Source: Streptococcus sp. HMSC072G04
Lineage (GTDB): Bacteria > Bacillota > Bacilli > Lactobacillales > Streptococcaceae
Direction of reading: 5' to 3'
Length of the DNA: 64,000 nucleotides
Assembly (NCBI RefSeq): GCF_001813295.1
Contig: NZ_KV812036.1
Location: forward strand, 1 to 64,000
The stretch's first letter is position 1. Each line of letters starts with the position of its first letter. This document shows positions 54,373 to 64,000 of this stretch, one piece after another. The position numbers and the translations under genes are program-made. The notes below the pieces were generated by a model that was not told where the DNA came from, did no database searches, and saw nothing but the letters and a program-made list of their open reading frames with translations.

Positions 54373-55182
54373 ATGACAGAAGAGGGATTTAAGTACAGTA
54401 TTTTAGCTTCAGGTTCTAGTGGGAATTCTTTCTACCTTGAGACGCCAAAGAAAAAACTGCTTATTGATGCAGGGTTATCAGGGAAAAAGATTACGGGACT
54501 ATTGGCTGAAATTGATCGCAAACCGGAAGACTTAGATGCCATTTTGATTACGCACGAACACTCAGACCATATTCATGGTGTGGGTGTTTTAGCGCGGAAA
54601 TATGGCATGGATCTATATGCTAATGAAGCAACTTGGAAGGCTATGGAAGGCACCAAGTATCTAGGGAAAGTCGATGATGCTCAAAAGCACATCTTTGAAA
54701 TGGGGAAGACCAAGACATTTGGCGATATCGATATCGAAAGTTTTGGGGTCAGTCACGATGCTGCTGCACCTCAATTCTATCGCTTTATGAAGGATGGCAA
54801 GAGCTTCGTCATGCTGACGGATACGGGCTATGTGAGTGATCGCTTGGCAGGTATCGTCGCGGATGCGGATGGCTATTTGATTGAGTCCAACCATGATGTA
54901 GAGATCCTTCGAGCAGGTTCTTATGCTTGGCGCTTGAAGCAGCGGATCTTGTCTGATTTAGGCCACCTTTCTAACGAAGATGGTGCGGATGCCATGATCC
55001 GAACCTTGGGGAATCGCACCAAGAAGATTTATCTGGGACATTTGTCAAAAGAGAACAATATCAAAGAATTGGCCCATATGACCATGGAGAATCAACTGGC
55101 TCGAGCAGATCTAGCTGTTGGCCATGATTTTGAGGTGTTAGATACCTCGCCAGATACCGCGACCCCTTTGACGAAGATATAA
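54373..55182 (+). CDS. vicX: VicX (WalJ/YycJ), metallo-beta-lactamase fold protein
   Basis: 269 residues from ATG 54373 (AAGGAGT before it), chosen over an upstream in-frame ATG inside vicK. Metallo-beta-lactamase motif THEHSDHIHG (about 61-70), with further His/Asp ligands (SHDAA; LTDTGYVSD; ESNHDVEIL). Third gene of the vicRKX operon; its role is unproven, linked to chromosome/wall coordination and double-strand DNA repair in homologues. A strong terminator follows. Confidence 0.95.
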   Translation: MTEEGFKYSILASGSSGNSFYLETPKKKLLIDAGLSGKKITGLLAEIDRKPEDLDAILITHEHSDHIHGVGVLARKYGMDLYANEATWKAMEGTKYLGKVDDAQKHIFEMGKTKTFGDIDIESFGVSHDAAAPQFYRFMKDGKSFVMLTDTGYVSDRLAGIVADADGYLIESNHDVEILRAGSYAWRLKQRILSDLGHLSNEDGADAMIRTLGNRTKKIYLGHLSKENNIKELAHMTMENQLARADLAVGHDFEVLDTSPDTATPLTKI

Positions 55183-55187
55183 GATGG

Positions 55188-55211
55188 AAAACCACCTGCA
55201 GGTGGTTTTTT
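55188..55211 (+). terminator. Terminator after vicX
   Basis: AAAACCACC tgca GGTGGTTTTTT. Confidence 0.92.
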
Positions 55212-55324
55212 ATATGTCTATTTGAGGAAATCTATATCTAGTAATGAATTTGCTCTTTACCAAAAATTCGTGTATGATAGGAAAGAATGAATTCTGAGTG
55301 AGAGTCACGAGAGTAGAATAATAA

Positions 55325-55876
55325 ATGAAAAAAATGATGTTATTACTGGCTAGTTTGGTTGCTTTAACAGCTTGTAGTCAGTCTAAGCAAGATACGAAAG
55401 AGTCGACTTCCAATCAAACGACGAAGGAAACAAAAGTATCAGAGTCTTCTAAAGATAAAGAAGAAAAAGGTTTGAAATTTGTGGTGGCCCCTCAATATGA
55501 AGGAAAGACGTCTGATCTCATCGAGCTAGGAAAAAAATTGGTTAAGGAACATCCTGAAGTTGGTAGTGAAGGTCATATGGTAGTCTACTTTACTGGGGCT
55601 GTATCTGAAGGAAGAGCAGCGCTCATGTTGGTCAATAAGACAGATGTGGATATCAAGAAAGATTTGAATTTTTCAATTTCTTGGTCTTATGATGGAAAGA
55701 CTATTTTTGATAATCAAAAGGTAAGTTATTTCATCAAGGATAGCGGCGAATTACCATCTCATTCAGCAACTTTGATATTGTTGCCACTGAATGAGGAACA
55801 ATTGGGAATTGTAGATGGAATGTCAGACCCATCTAAGATGAAGCTTCAACTATCCGATATGATACTTGCAGACTGA
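55325..55876 (+). CDS. Unrecognised lipoprotein, 183 aa
   Basis: Lipoprotein signal peptide MKKMMLLLASLVALTACSQS with lipobox LTAC (Cys-17), then a Ser/Thr/Lys/Glu linker (about 18-50) and a compact domain (about 50-180) with beta-rich sequence (LNFSISWSYDGKTIFDNQKVSYFIKDSG). I do not recognise the domain; a beta-sandwich is likely. It is on the outside face of the membrane. Monocistronic or with the DUF454 gene 33 bases on, which has its own AAAGGAGAAG site. The -10 is unclear (TATGAT near 55273). Confidence 0.7.
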   Translation: MKKMMLLLASLVALTACSQSKQDTKESTSNQTTKETKVSESSKDKEEKGLKFVVAPQYEGKTSDLIELGKKLVKEHPEVGSEGHMVVYFTGAVSEGRAALMLVNKTDVDIKKDLNFSISWSYDGKTIFDNQKVSYFIKDSGELPSHSATLILLPLNEEQLGIVDGMSDPSKMKLQLSDMILAD

Positions 55877-55909
55877 TATCAAAAAATGAATCATATAAAG
55901 GAGAAGTAA

Positions 55910-56296
55910 ATGCGCCTTGTTTATCTTACGGTTGGTTTTGTGTCTTTGGGATTAGGAATTATTGGGATTCCTTTGCCCATTTTACCGACGACTCCCTTTT
56001 TACTGCTATCGATGGCCTGCTTTGCTAAAAGTTCCAAACGCTTTGAAACTTGGCTCTACCAAACCAAGCTTTATCAAACCTATGTAGCGGATTACCGAGA
56101 GACCAAATCGATTGCCAAAGAACGGAAGAAATGGATCCTTCTTCAGATCTACATTCTGATGGGGATTTCGATCTATCTGGCACCGATTATTTGGGTGAAG
56201 CTTGCTCTAGGGGCTTTGACGATTTTTATCACCTATTATCTCTTAAAAGTGATCCCTAATAAGCCTGAAAATCCAACAGAGGAAAATCCTGATTAA
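55910..56296 (+). CDS. DUF454 family membrane protein (YbaN-like)
   Basis: 128 residues, three hydrophobic segments: first helix RLVYLTVGFVSLGLGIIGIPLPILPTTPFLLLSMACFAKSS carrying the GxxLPxLPTTPF signature of the DUF454/YbaN family, then KKWILLQIYILMGISIYLAPIIWVK and the last span. Function unknown. Ribosome site AAAGGAGAAG. A terminator follows before rnc. Confidence 0.85.
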   Translation: MRLVYLTVGFVSLGLGIIGIPLPILPTTPFLLLSMACFAKSSKRFETWLYQTKLYQTYVADYRETKSIAKERKKWILLQIYILMGISIYLAPIIWVKLALGALTIFITYYLLKVIPNKPENPTEENPD

Positions 56297-56325
56297 AATT
56301 GGAGAATTCAGGCCCTAGAACTAGG

Positions 56326-56353
56326 AAAAGAAGTGCGTTCGTGCTTCTTTTTT
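56326..56353 (+). terminator. Terminator between DUF454 gene and rnc
   Basis: GAAGTGC gttc GTGCTTC (two wobble pairs) followed by TTTTTT; the tail runs into the rnc -10. Confidence 0.7.
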
Positions 56354-56361
56354 GGTATACT
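56353..56361 (+). promoter_or_regulatory. Extended -10 of rnc, predicted leaderless
   Basis: TG-G-TATACT (hexamer 56356-56361), 7 nt before ATG 56369. Confidence 0.55.
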
Positions 56362-56368
56362 TAAGAGT

Positions 56369-57097
56369 ATGAATTTATTAGAAAGTAGGCTTCCTATGGA
56401 GAAATTACAAGCCCTGTTATCGGAACGGTTTCAGATCGTTTTTTCAGATAGCAGTTTATTAGATACAGCTTTTACGCACACCTCTTATGCCAATGAGCAC
56501 CGCCTCTTAAAAATTTCACATAACGAACGTTTGGAATTTTTAGGAGACGCTGTTCTTCAATTAGTTATTTCCGAATATTTGTATAAGGAACACCCCAACA
56601 GACCGGAGGGAGATTTGTCCAAATTCCGTTCTATGATTGTCCGTGAAGAGAGTCTGGCTGGCTTTTCTCGAGATTGCCAATTTGACCATTACATCAAACT
56701 AGGCAAGGGCGAAGAAAAATCTGGTGGCCGGGACCGTGATACGATTCTTGGCGACTTATTTGAAGCTTTTTTAGGTGCTCTTTTACTGGATCAAGGAGTG
56801 GAAGCAGTCAAACGATTCATCTATCAGGTCATGATTCCAAAGGTTGAAACGGGTCAATTTTCTCAAGTCATTGACTACAAGACCCGTCTGCAAGAACTGT
56901 TACAGGTTCACGGAGATGTGGAGATCCAATACCAAGTGGTTAGCGAGTCCGGTCCAGCTCATGCGAAAGAGTTTGAAGTAGAAGTGTTCGTGAACGGTCA
57001 AACGATGGGACATGGTCATGGTCGTTCCAAGAAATTAGCGGAGCAGGAAGCAGCCCGCAATGCAGTTGAAACGAGGAATGATGGGCCATGTATCTAA
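56369..57097 (+). CDS. rnc: Ribonuclease III
   Basis: 242 residues from ATG 56369, or 233 from ATG 56396 ([12 protein letters not shown]), which matches the family N-terminus better. I give the first because the extended -10 ends 7 nt before it, which would make a leaderless mRNA, and no good ribosome site precedes the second. Catalytic [14 protein letters not shown] (about 54-67) and [14 protein letters not shown] provide the metal-binding acidic residues; double-stranded-RNA-binding domain about 165-240. It matures rRNA and cuts dsRNA. Overlaps smc by 10 bases. Confidence 0.95.
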   Translation: MNLLESRLPMEKLQALLSERFQIVFSDSSLLDTAFTHTSYANEHRLLKISHNERLEFLGDAVLQLVISEYLYKEHPNRPEGDLSKFRSMIVREESLAGFSRDCQFDHYIKLGKGEEKSGGRDRDTILGDLFEAFLGALLLDQGVEAVKRFIYQVMIPKVETGQFSQVIDYKTRLQELLQVHGDVEIQYQVVSESGPAHAKEFEVEVFVNGQTMGHGHGRSKKLAEQEAARNAVETRNDGPCI

Positions 57098-60000
57098 AAG
57101 AGATTGAAATCCAAGGCTTTAAATCCTTTGCGGATAAGACAAAAGTCGTATTTGACAAAGGGGTCACTGCCGTTGTAGGGCCTAATGGATCTGGAAAATC
57201 AAATATCACGGAGAGTTTGCGCTGGGCCCTGGGGGAATCTAGCGTCAAGAGTTTACGCGGGGGCAAGATGCCCGATGTCATCTTTGCAGGGACAGAATCG
57301 CGTAAACCGCTGAATTATGCCTGTGTCACAGTTGTCTTAGATAACCAAGATGGTTTTATCCAACAGGCAGGGAAAGAAATTCGTGTCGAACGGCATATTT
57401 ATCGTTCAGGAGACAGCGAGTACAAGATCGACGGTAAGAAAGTACGTCTCAGAGATGTGCATGATTTGTTCATGGATACGGGATTGGGACGTGATTCCTT
57501 CTCCATTATCTCTCAAGGACGGGTAGAGGAGATCTTTAACTCCAAACCGGAAGAACGCCGGGCTATCTTTGAAGAAGCTGCTGGTGTCTTGAAATTTAAG
57601 ACGCGGCGTAAGGAAACCGAGACCAAACTCAATCAAACCCAGGAGAATTTGGACCGTCTGGAAGACATCCTCTATGAATTAGAAGGACAAATCCAACCTC
57701 TTGAAAAGCAAGCGACAGTCGCTCGCCGTTTCTTGGAATTAGACCAAGAACGGCAGGTTCTCTTGCTGGATGTTTTAGTTGCTCAAGTCGATCTGGCAAA
57801 AGAGCTCTACGAAAAGGCTGATCAAGAAGAAAAAGCCATTCAAGAACAGTTGGCTTCTTATTACCAACGTCGTCAGGTCTTAGAAGAAGACAATGTACGC
57901 ATCAAGAAAGCCCGTCATCAGTTGGATGAAAGCTTAGCTGAGGACCAGGCCAGCTTGCTTGAGGTCACTCGTTTGATCAGTGATTTGGAAAAGCAAATCG
58001 AAGTAGCTAAGTTGCAATCGAGTCAAGCAGCCCATAGTCGCAGGGAAAATCTTGAGCGGCTGGATGCTGTTTTAGCCCGTCTGGAAGAAGCGAAACAAGA
58101 GCTGGCTCAAAAACAAGAGATGCTAGCTGAGTTTCAACAAAGACTGACAGAGAACCGTCAGCAACAAGAAGAGTTGGAAAAAGAATTAGCCAACTACGAA
58201 GAAGATCCGGAACAAGTTATTGAGCATCTACGTGAGCAGTATGTCGCGCTCTTGCAGACGGAGGCTGAAAAATCGAATGAGCGGACAGCCATTGAGAGCC
58301 GGATCCAAGCACTCCTGCAAGAATCAAGCCATCGTCAAGAGGATTTGACCAAGGCACAAACAAACTTTGAAACTGCCAAGGAAAAAGAAGTCCGACAATT
58401 AGAAGAGTTGGATCAGGCACAAGCGACGGTCAAAGGCCTATTAGCAGAATACCAAGAGCAATTGGTAAAAGTGGAGCAGGCCAAAGCTGCCTACCAAGAG
58501 GCTCAAGCTGCCATGTTTGACTTGATGGATGAGAGCAAGAATAAGCGGGCGCGGATCAATAGCTTGGAAGCTATTCAGAAGAACCATAGTAACTTCTATG
58601 CAGGCGTCAAGAGCGTTTTGCAAGAAGCAGAACGGTTAGGAGGCATCTGTGGGGCTGTTAGTGAGAATTTGAGTTTCTCAAAAGACTACCAGACAGCGCT
58701 TGAAATTGCTCTAGGAGCTAGCAGCCAACAGATCATTGTCGAGGATGAAAAGGCTGCAACGCGAGCGATCGATTTCTTGAAACGCAATCGCTTGGGACGG
58801 GCAACTTTCCTTCCGTTAACGACCATCAAAGCCCGTCAACTATCTCCTCGGAATTTGGAATTGATTCAAGCCAGTGCAGGATTTCTAGGAATTGCGAGTG
58901 ACTTAGTGACCTATGAGCATCGTTTTGAACAGATTTTCCAAAACCTGCTTGGAGTAACGGCCATCTTTGATACGACGGAGCATGCACGTGAGGCAGCTCG
59001 TAAAGTCAACTATCAAGTTCGGATGGTGACCTTGGATGGGACCGAATTGCGGACCGGAGGATCGTATGCCGGTGGTGCCAATCGCTCCCAAAATACGGTC
59101 TTTGTTAAACCAGAATTGGATAGTTTAAAACAGGAAATGCAAGCTCTGGATGATCGTTTGAGAGAAGCAGAGCAGGAGGTCGAGACCAAGGACAATTTGC
59201 TCAAGCAGGCGCAAGAATACCTGGCCTCTATTCAAAGCCAAGGTGAGCAAGCGCGTCTAGAGCAACAGCGGGCCCAATTGGCCTACCAACAAAGCCAAGA
59301 GCAACTGAAAGAAATTCAGGAACTCTTAGAAGCTTTGAAGTCAGAATTGGCAACAGATGCGACCCAGTCTCTCCAAGAAGAGCTGGAGTCCCTTACCAAG
59401 CAATTGGCAGAAATTGAGCTTCAAAAAGAAAACTTAAATCGCGACATTGAAACCATGAAGTCGGACAAAGATGTCCTGCAACAAAAAGTACAAAACTTGC
59501 AAGAGCAATTGGCAGAATTGCGACTTCAACAGACGGAATGTAAGAGCCAACAAAGCTATGAGCAAACAGATGCTCGTCGCTTGGAAGAAACGATCTCCCA
59601 GTTGGAAGTAGAAGAGCATCAGTTACAATTGCTGATTGAACAAGGCGAGGCTCAAGTTCAAACAGTAGATGTGGAGCAGCTAGCCAATCAATTGACGCAG
59701 GCCCAAGCCAAGAAAACGGACTTGGAACAAGGAGTCATTCGGAAACGTTTTGAGCTGGATGATTTGGAAGGCCAGGCCGAAGATGTGGCAGAACAGATGG
59801 AACAAGCTCGCAAGAAAAACGAAGAGTGGATTCGTCAACAAGCCAAGGCTGAAGCGACACGTGAAAAGCATGCGGATCGTTTGAACAAGCTCTTAACGCA
59901 AATTACCGATGAATTCATGCAAAGCTTTGACCAAGCCAAAGAACAGGCCAAACCTGTTGAAAATCTTGCAGCAGCTGAAAACCAGCTCAAGAGCATCGAA

Positions 60001-60624
60001 AAAGATATTAAGGCACTTGGTCCAGTCAATGTGGGTGCGATCGAGCAGTACGACGAGGTGAAGGGGCGCTTTGATTTCCTTTCCAGCCAGCGTGAGGATG
60101 TCTTGGCTGCGAAAAATATGCTTCTGTCTACCATCAACGACATGAATGACGAAGTCAAGGAACGCTTTAAATCAACTTTTGAAGCCATTCGTGAATCCTT
60201 TAAAGTCACTTTCCGTCAAATGTTTGGTGGGGGTTCTGCTGATTTGATTCTGACAGAGCCAGATCTTCTGACAGCTGGTGTTGAGATTTCTGTGCAGCCA
60301 CCTGGTAAAAAGATCCAATCCTTAAACCTCATGAGTGGTGGAGAAAAGGCCTTGTCTGCCTTGGCCCTCTTGTTCTCGATTATTCGTGTCAAAACCATTC
60401 CATTTGTCATTCTGGATGAGGTAGAGGCTGCCCTAGATGAGGCCAATGTTAAGCGCTTTGGGGATTATCTGAACCGCTTTGATAAGGAAAGCCAATTTAT
60501 TGTCGTGACGCACCGGAAGGGAACTATGTCGGCTGCAGATTCCATCTATGGGGTGACCATGCAGGAATCTGGGGTTTCTAAAATCGTCTCAGTAAAATTG
60601 AAAGACTTAGAAAATGAAGAATAA
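57088..60624 (+). CDS. smc: Chromosome partition protein SMC
   Basis: 1178 residues, full length. Head part 1 with Walker [11 protein letters not shown] (about 30-39), first coiled coil (about 165-500), hinge (about 515-665) with the Gly-rich end [11 protein letters not shown], return coiled coil (about 670-1000), and head part 2 with signature [14 protein letters not shown] and Walker [17 protein letters not shown]. It forms the SMC-ScpAB loader/extruder that compacts and separates chromosomes. Overlaps the rnc and HAD genes at its ends (10 and 11 bases), so rnc, smc and both HAD genes are co-expressed. Confidence 0.98.
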   Translation: MYLKEIEIQGFKSFADKTKVVFDKGVTAVVGPNGSGKSNITESLRWALGESSVKSLRGGKMPDVIFAGTESRKPLNYACVTVVLDNQDGFIQQAGKEIRVERHIYRSGDSEYKIDGKKVRLRDVHDLFMDTGLGRDSFSIISQGRVEEIFNSKPEERRAIFEEAAGVLKFKTRRKETETKLNQTQENLDRLEDILYELEGQIQPLEKQATVARRFLELDQERQVLLLDVLVAQVDLAKELYEKADQEEKAIQEQLASYYQRRQVLEEDNVRIKKARHQLDESLAEDQASLLEVTRLISDLEKQIEVAKLQSSQAAHSRRENLERLDAVLARLEEAKQELAQKQEMLAEFQQRLTENRQQQEELEKELANYEEDPEQVIEHLREQYVALLQTEAEKSNERTAIESRIQALLQESSHRQEDLTKAQTNFETAKEKEVRQLEELDQAQATVKGLLAEYQEQLVKVEQAKAAYQEAQAAMFDLMDESKNKRARINSLEAIQKNHSNFYAGVKSVLQEAERLGGICGAVSENLSFSKDYQTALEIALGASSQQIIVEDEKAATRAIDFLKRNRLGRATFLPLTTIKARQLSPRNLELIQASAGFLGIASDLVTYEHRFEQIFQNLLGVTAIFDTTEHAREAARKVNYQVRMVTLDGTELRTGGSYAGGANRSQNTVFVKPELDSLKQEMQALDDRLREAEQEVETKDNLLKQAQEYLASIQSQGEQARLEQQRAQLAYQQSQEQLKEIQELLEALKSELATDATQSLQEELESLTKQLAEIELQKENLNRDIETMKSDKDVLQQKVQNLQEQLAELRLQQTECKSQQSYEQTDARRLEETISQLEVEEHQLQLLIEQGEAQVQTVDVEQLANQLTQAQAKKTDLEQGVIRKRFELDDLEGQAEDVAEQMEQARKKNEEWIRQQAKAEATREKHADRLNKLLTQITDEFMQSFDQAKEQAKPVENLAAAENQLKSIEKDIKALGPVNVGAIEQYDEVKGRFDFLSSQREDVLAAKNMLLSTINDMNDEVKERFKSTFEAIRESFKVTFRQMFGGGSADLILTEPDLLTAGVEISVQPPGKKIQSLNLMSGGEKALSALALLFSIIRVKTIPFVILDEVEAALDEANVKRFGDYLNRFDKESQFIVVTHRKGTMSAADSIYGVTMQESGVSKIVSVKLKDLENEE

Positions 60625-61420
60625 TGATATTAAATTGATCGCTACGGATATGGATGGAACCTTTCTAAATGACCAACATCAGTACGATCAAGACCTTTTA
60701 CGCAAGGTATTAGCAAGTTGCAAAGAAAAAGGCATCTATTTTGCTGCTGCAAGTGGCCGTGCCCTCCTTTCTCTCAAATCTCTCTTTAAAGGATTTGAGG
60801 ACCAGATGATTTTCATTGCTGAAAATGGTAGTGTGGTAGAATTTCATGGAGACGATCTCTACGAAGCGACCATGTCCAAAGACTTTTATTTGGGTGTTTT
60901 TGAGGCTTTGAAATCCTCACCTTATGCAGACCCGAATAAGCTTCTTTTGACTGGGAAAAAAGGGAGCTATGTATTAGAAACAGTAGATCCCGACTATCTG
61001 GCCTTGAGTCAGCACTACAATGAAAACATTCAAAAAGTGAAAAGCCTAGCAGATATTCAGGATGAAATTTTCAAATTGACCACCAACTTTGATGCAGCTC
61101 TTGTACTTGAAGGTGAACAATGGGTCACTGAGAATATCCCAGGTGTCAAAGCGATGACGACAGGTTTTGAATCGATTGATATTGTCCTCGATTATGTCGA
61201 TAAGGGAGTGGCCATTACCGCCTTAGCGGATAAACTAGGGATCTCGATGGATCAGGTGATGGCTTTCGGGGATAACTTAAATGACCTCCATATGATGCAA
61301 GTCGTGGGCCATCCTGTAGCGCCAGAAAATGCACGTCCTGAAATCTTGGCCATTGCTGAAACAGTCATCGGTCACCATGTAACTAGTTCTGTCCTACGCT
61401 ACATGGAGGAAATTGTATGA
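60614..61420 (+). CDS. Cof-type HAD phosphatase 1
   Basis: 268 residues, HAD superfamily subclass IIB: motif I ATDMDGTFLNDQ (nucleophile Asp and acid/base Asp), motif II SGR, motif III Lys in DKGVAI, motif IV MAFGDNLNDLHMM. Cof-like enzymes dephosphorylate sugar phosphates, FMN or other small molecules; the substrate is unknown. Start overlaps smc by 11 bases, and its stop overlaps the next HAD gene start by 4 bases (ATGA). Confidence 0.9.
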   Translation: MKNNDIKLIATDMDGTFLNDQHQYDQDLLRKVLASCKEKGIYFAAASGRALLSLKSLFKGFEDQMIFIAENGSVVEFHGDDLYEATMSKDFYLGVFEALKSSPYADPNKLLLTGKKGSYVLETVDPDYLALSQHYNENIQKVKSLADIQDEIFKLTTNFDAALVLEGEQWVTENIPGVKAMTTGFESIDIVLDYVDKGVAITALADKLGISMDQVMAFGDNLNDLHMMQVVGHPVAPENARPEILAIAETVIGHHVTSSVLRYMEEIV

Positions 61421-62238
61421 GTAAGATTTCCTTGATTGCGCTGGATTTAGATGGGACCCTTCTCAATTCAGAAAAAAAGATCTCCCCTCGCAATAGAGCA
61501 GCCCTCGCTGCTGCACAGGCCCAAGGTGTCAAGGTGGTTCTAACCACTGGTCGTCCCTTGAAAGCCATGGATTTTCTTTTGGAAGAATTGGGAACAGCAG
61601 GCCTCAAAGAAGAGTATACGATTACCTTCAACGGTGGTCTAGTGCAGCGAAATAATGGAGAAATCCTCTCAAAAGTTGTCTTGGCACCAGAAGATGTCGC
61701 AACCATTCATGATGAAACAGCCCGTCTAGGACTTCCGCTGGATGCTATCAGTGAGGGAACGGTTTATGAGATTCATGCAGATCGAAAGTCTCTCTATTCC
61801 CTTTACAATCCCTACCTGAACTTTATTGAGACAGATTTTAAAGACCTGCCATCCACGATTTCCTACAACAAGTGTGTGACAGCAGTCGATCAAGACTTTT
61901 TAGATGCAACGATCAAGCAGATCAAGCCGGACTTATTTCAAGACTATGAAATTTTTAAATCTCGGGAAATGTTGCTGGAATGGTGCCCTAAAAATGTTCA
62001 CAAGGCAACGGGCTTAGTAGCTCTAGCTTCTATTTTGGGTCTTGAGGCAGATCAAGTCATGGCCTGTGGAGATGAAGCCAATGACCTGTCTATGATCCAG
62101 TGGGCTGGACTGGGGGTTGCCATGGGCAATGCGATTCCAGCAGTGAAGGAAGTTGCAACGCTTGTGGCCCCTATGACCAATGACCAAGATGCCGTCGCAT
62201 GGGCGATTGAAAATTATGTGCTAAAGGAGAGTGAATAA
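61417..62238 (+). CDS. Cof-type HAD phosphatase 2
   Basis: 273 residues, same subclass: LDLDGTLLNSEKKIS, TTGRPL, Lys in VHKATGLVALA, and MACGDEANDLSMI. It shares the layout of its upstream neighbour but with low identity, so they are old paralogues. It resembles YidA/SupH-type sugar phosphatases. Start overlaps by ATGA with the previous gene; its stop abuts ftsY. Confidence 0.92.
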   Translation: MSKISLIALDLDGTLLNSEKKISPRNRAALAAAQAQGVKVVLTTGRPLKAMDFLLEELGTAGLKEEYTITFNGGLVQRNNGEILSKVVLAPEDVATIHDETARLGLPLDAISEGTVYEIHADRKSLYSLYNPYLNFIETDFKDLPSTISYNKCVTAVDQDFLDATIKQIKPDLFQDYEIFKSREMLLEWCPKNVHKATGLVALASILGLEADQVMACGDEANDLSMIQWAGLGVAMGNAIPAVKEVATLVAPMTNDQDAVAWAIENYVLKESE

Positions 62239-63897
62239 ATGGGATTATTTGATCGTTTATTTGGAAAAAAAGAAGAAACTGAAAAAGTGCTTCCGTCTTC
62301 GGAAGAAGTGACGGAAAGTACTGAGGTTGAAGAAACTGTCAAAGAGGAGCCTACGGCTACCCAAAATGACAAGGAAGAGCAAAAAATCGCTGATATGGAG
62401 GCTTACTACCAAGAGCTCAAAGCGCGAATTGCAGCCACTCATCAACCTGTTTCAACCGTTGCTCAAGAAGAGCCGGCAGAGGAACCTCTTGTTGAAGAAA
62501 TAGGAACTTCAGAGACTCCTGAAGTTCAAGAACCGGTAGAGGAGTCTCCAGTTGCCTTTGAACCTGCTCAAACAGAAGCAATTCCTCAAGAAGTTTCACC
62601 ACTAGCTGATGACACGGAGACTGAGCCTCTTGAAGAAGTGAAAATTGAAGCGGAAGTTACTGAAGATGGTGAGGAAGCAGATGGGGCTAACGGTTCAGAA
62701 ATGGAAGAAGAGTCACCAATTGCCTCTCCATCATCTGACGCTGAGCTAGTAGAAGGGAGCACGACAGAAGAGGAGTCTCCAGAACTAGTAGAAGCTCAGG
62801 ATGAGGTTTCAGAACCTGAAGTATCAGAAGCGATTGCTCAAGTGGAGGAAACTTCAGAAGTGGCAGAAGCCGAGTCCAGACTTCCTCAAGGAGAACCTGC
62901 ATCAACCGTTGAGGAAAGAACTGTTGAAGAGGTAGAAGAGCCAATTCCAGACGAGATTGAGCCTCAGCAAGAAACCATTCAGGAAAAATACGATCGTAGC
63001 TTGAAAAAGACGCGGACTGGATTTGGAGCACGTCTCAATGCCTTCTTTGCCAATTTCCGTTCAGTCGATGAAGAATTCTTTGAAGAATTGGAAGAACTCT
63101 TGATTATGAGTGACGTTGGGGTTCAAGTGGCCTCTAATTTAACCGAAGAGTTGCGCTATGAAGCCCGTTTGGAAAATGCCAAAAAACCAGATGCTCTCAA
63201 GCGCGTGATCATTGAAAAATTGGTGGACTTGTATGAAAAGGATGGCCAATTTAATGAAGCCATTCGTTTTCAAGATGGTCTCACGGTCATGCTCTTTGTT
63301 GGGGTCAATGGAGTTGGTAAAACAACCTCTATCGGGAAGTTAGCCCACCGATATAAACAAGAGGGCAAGAAAGTCATGTTGGTTGCAGCAGATACTTTCC
63401 GTGCAGGAGCAGTAGCTCAACTGGCAGAATGGGGACGCCGCGTAGATGTTCCAGTTGTAACAGGTCCTGAAAAATCAGATCCTGCTAGCGTCGTCTTTGA
63501 TGGAATAGAACGTGCGATCGCTGAAAACATTGATGTTCTAATGATTGATACGGCGGGTCGTCTGCAAAACAAGGACAACCTCATGGCCGAGCTTGAAAAA
63601 ATCGGGCGAATTATCAAGCGTGTGGTACCAGAGGCACCACATGAAACCTTGCTGGCCCTCGATGCATCAACCGGTCAAAATGCCTTGGTACAAGCTAAAG
63701 AATTTTCAAAAATTACGCCTGTGACAGGGATTGTATTGACCAAGATCGATGGAACAGCTCGAGGTGGGGTCGTCCTTGCGATCCGTGAAGAGTTGGACAT
63801 TCCAGTGAAGTTGATTGGATTCGGAGAAAAGATTGATGATATCGGACCATTCCATTCAGAAAACTTCATGAGAGGCCTCTTGGAAGGCTTGATTTAA
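62239..63897 (+). CDS. ftsY: Signal recognition particle receptor FtsY
   Basis: 552 residues. A very acidic N-terminal region (about 1-245) made of Glu/Val/Ser/Thr-rich loose repeats such as EEPAEEPLVEE and EVSEPEVSEAIAQVEETSEV, then the N domain (about 255-345) and G domain with GVNGVGKTTS (G1), DTFRAGAV, DTAGR (G3), TKIDGTARGG (G4) and the C-terminal FGEKIDDIGPF. It pairs with Ffh at the membrane to deliver signal-sequence proteins to SecYEG. The acidic arm is longer than in pneumococcal FtsY (about 430). Last gene of the rnc-smc-HAD-HAD-ftsY operon. Confidence 0.97.
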   Translation: MGLFDRLFGKKEETEKVLPSSEEVTESTEVEETVKEEPTATQNDKEEQKIADMEAYYQELKARIAATHQPVSTVAQEEPAEEPLVEEIGTSETPEVQEPVEESPVAFEPAQTEAIPQEVSPLADDTETEPLEEVKIEAEVTEDGEEADGANGSEMEEESPIASPSSDAELVEGSTTEEESPELVEAQDEVSEPEVSEAIAQVEETSEVAEAESRLPQGEPASTVEERTVEEVEEPIPDEIEPQQETIQEKYDRSLKKTRTGFGARLNAFFANFRSVDEEFFEELEELLIMSDVGVQVASNLTEELRYEARLENAKKPDALKRVIIEKLVDLYEKDGQFNEAIRFQDGLTVMLFVGVNGVGKTTSIGKLAHRYKQEGKKVMLVAADTFRAGAVAQLAEWGRRVDVPVVTGPEKSDPASVVFDGIERAIAENIDVLMIDTAGRLQNKDNLMAELEKIGRIIKRVVPEAPHETLLALDASTGQNALVQAKEFSKITPVTGIVLTKIDGTARGGVVLAIREELDIPVKLIGFGEKIDDIGPFHSENFMRGLLEGLI

Positions 63898-63908
63898 GAG
63901 TCAAATAG

Positions 63909-63945
63909 AAAAAGACAAATTGTTGGAAGGACAATTTGTCTTTTT
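63909..63945 (+). terminator. Terminator after ftsY
   Basis: AGACAAATTGT tggaagg ACAATTTGTCT followed by TTTTG; strong. Confidence 0.92.
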
Positions 63946-63961
63946 GTTTCCTTGCGCTATC

Positions 63962-63983
63962 AAAAAAACCACCCGAAGGTGGC
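63962..63983 (-). terminator. Terminator of a minus-strand gene beyond the window
   Basis: On the minus strand GCCACC ttc GGGTGG then TTTTTTT, so a gene to the right is transcribed toward this point. Confidence 0.7.
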
Positions 63984-64000
63984 TTTCCTTAATTCTTAGG

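Noticed and set aside
1-64000. CRISPR array, prophage or intact insertion sequence
   Set aside because: No regularly spaced direct repeats, no transposase, integrase or phage structural genes are visible on either strand.

Overview
This window is a chromosomal segment of a Streptococcus, most likely of the mitis/sanguinis group. The reasons are protein sequences closely resembling pneumococcal ones (CcpA, VicRK/VicX, FtsK, YbeY, SecG, RNase R), streptococcal gene orders (vicR-vicK-vicX, rnc-smc-HAD-HAD-ftsY, ybeY-dgkA-era-mutM-coaE-pmrA-rpmG-secG-rnr-smpB), AAGGAG-type ribosome sites and many extended -10 promoters. The species cannot be fixed from the sequence alone. Almost all of it is core genome; there is no prophage, no CRISPR array, no rRNA and no intact insertion sequence.

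Layout. 1-1564: 5' two thirds of a secreted MucBP-type adhesin on the minus strand, cut by the window edge. 2.2-6.2 kb: ABC-F ATPase, cyclophilin lipoprotein, DMT exporter. 6.2-7.6 kb: small unrecognised genes and a decayed one. 7.7-13.5 kb: FtsK translocase, glyoxalase-like protein, P-type ATPase, DUF3397 protein. 13.6-18.7 kb: L11/L1, UMP kinase, ribosome recycling factor, CvfB, YozE-like, PhoH. 18.7-24.6 kb: alanine dehydrogenase, GNAT acetyltransferase, tRNA-Thr(GGT), then a leader-peptide/attenuator unit in front of a heterodimeric ABC exporter. 24.9-32.8 kb: a long run of ribosome maturation, repair, cofactor, secretion and RNA-decay genes. 32.9-36.3 kb: secreted C69 dipeptidase, TehB, TetR regulator. 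36.6-43.5 kb: MntH, an ABC/FtsX system, a phosphoesterase and an Rrf2 regulator, bracketed by inverted copies of a structured repeat. 43.5-48.3 kb: PepQ, CcpA and two glycolipid-type glycosyltransferases. 48.3-55.2 kb: T-box-controlled ThrS, a DUF389 membrane protein that looks inserted, and the VicRKX cell-wall regulon controller. 55.3-63.9 kb: lipoprotein, DUF454 protein, RNase III, SMC, two Cof-type HAD phosphatases and FtsY.

Regulation readable in the sequence: near-consensus catabolite-responsive elements (CRE) at the promoters of ccpA, the secreted dipeptidase and the adhesin; a T-box before thrS; a two-terminator attenuator with a 23-codon leader ORF before the ABC exporter; matching hairpin motifs before rplK and rplA that suggest feedback by L1; and four genes whose -10 box lies only 6-7 nt from the start codon, predicting leaderless mRNAs.

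The most interesting non-coding structure is (a) a ~180-bp three-hairpin element placed directly after the stop codons of mntH and of the Rrf2 gene, in inverted orientation, and (b) a 138-302-bp terminal-inverted-repeat (MITE-like) family with three copies in the first 25 kb. Two local events are also notable: a frameshift at the very start of the PmrA-like efflux gene, and a divergent duplicate of the thrS 3' end beyond the DUF389 gene, which marks that gene as a likely recombinational insertion.
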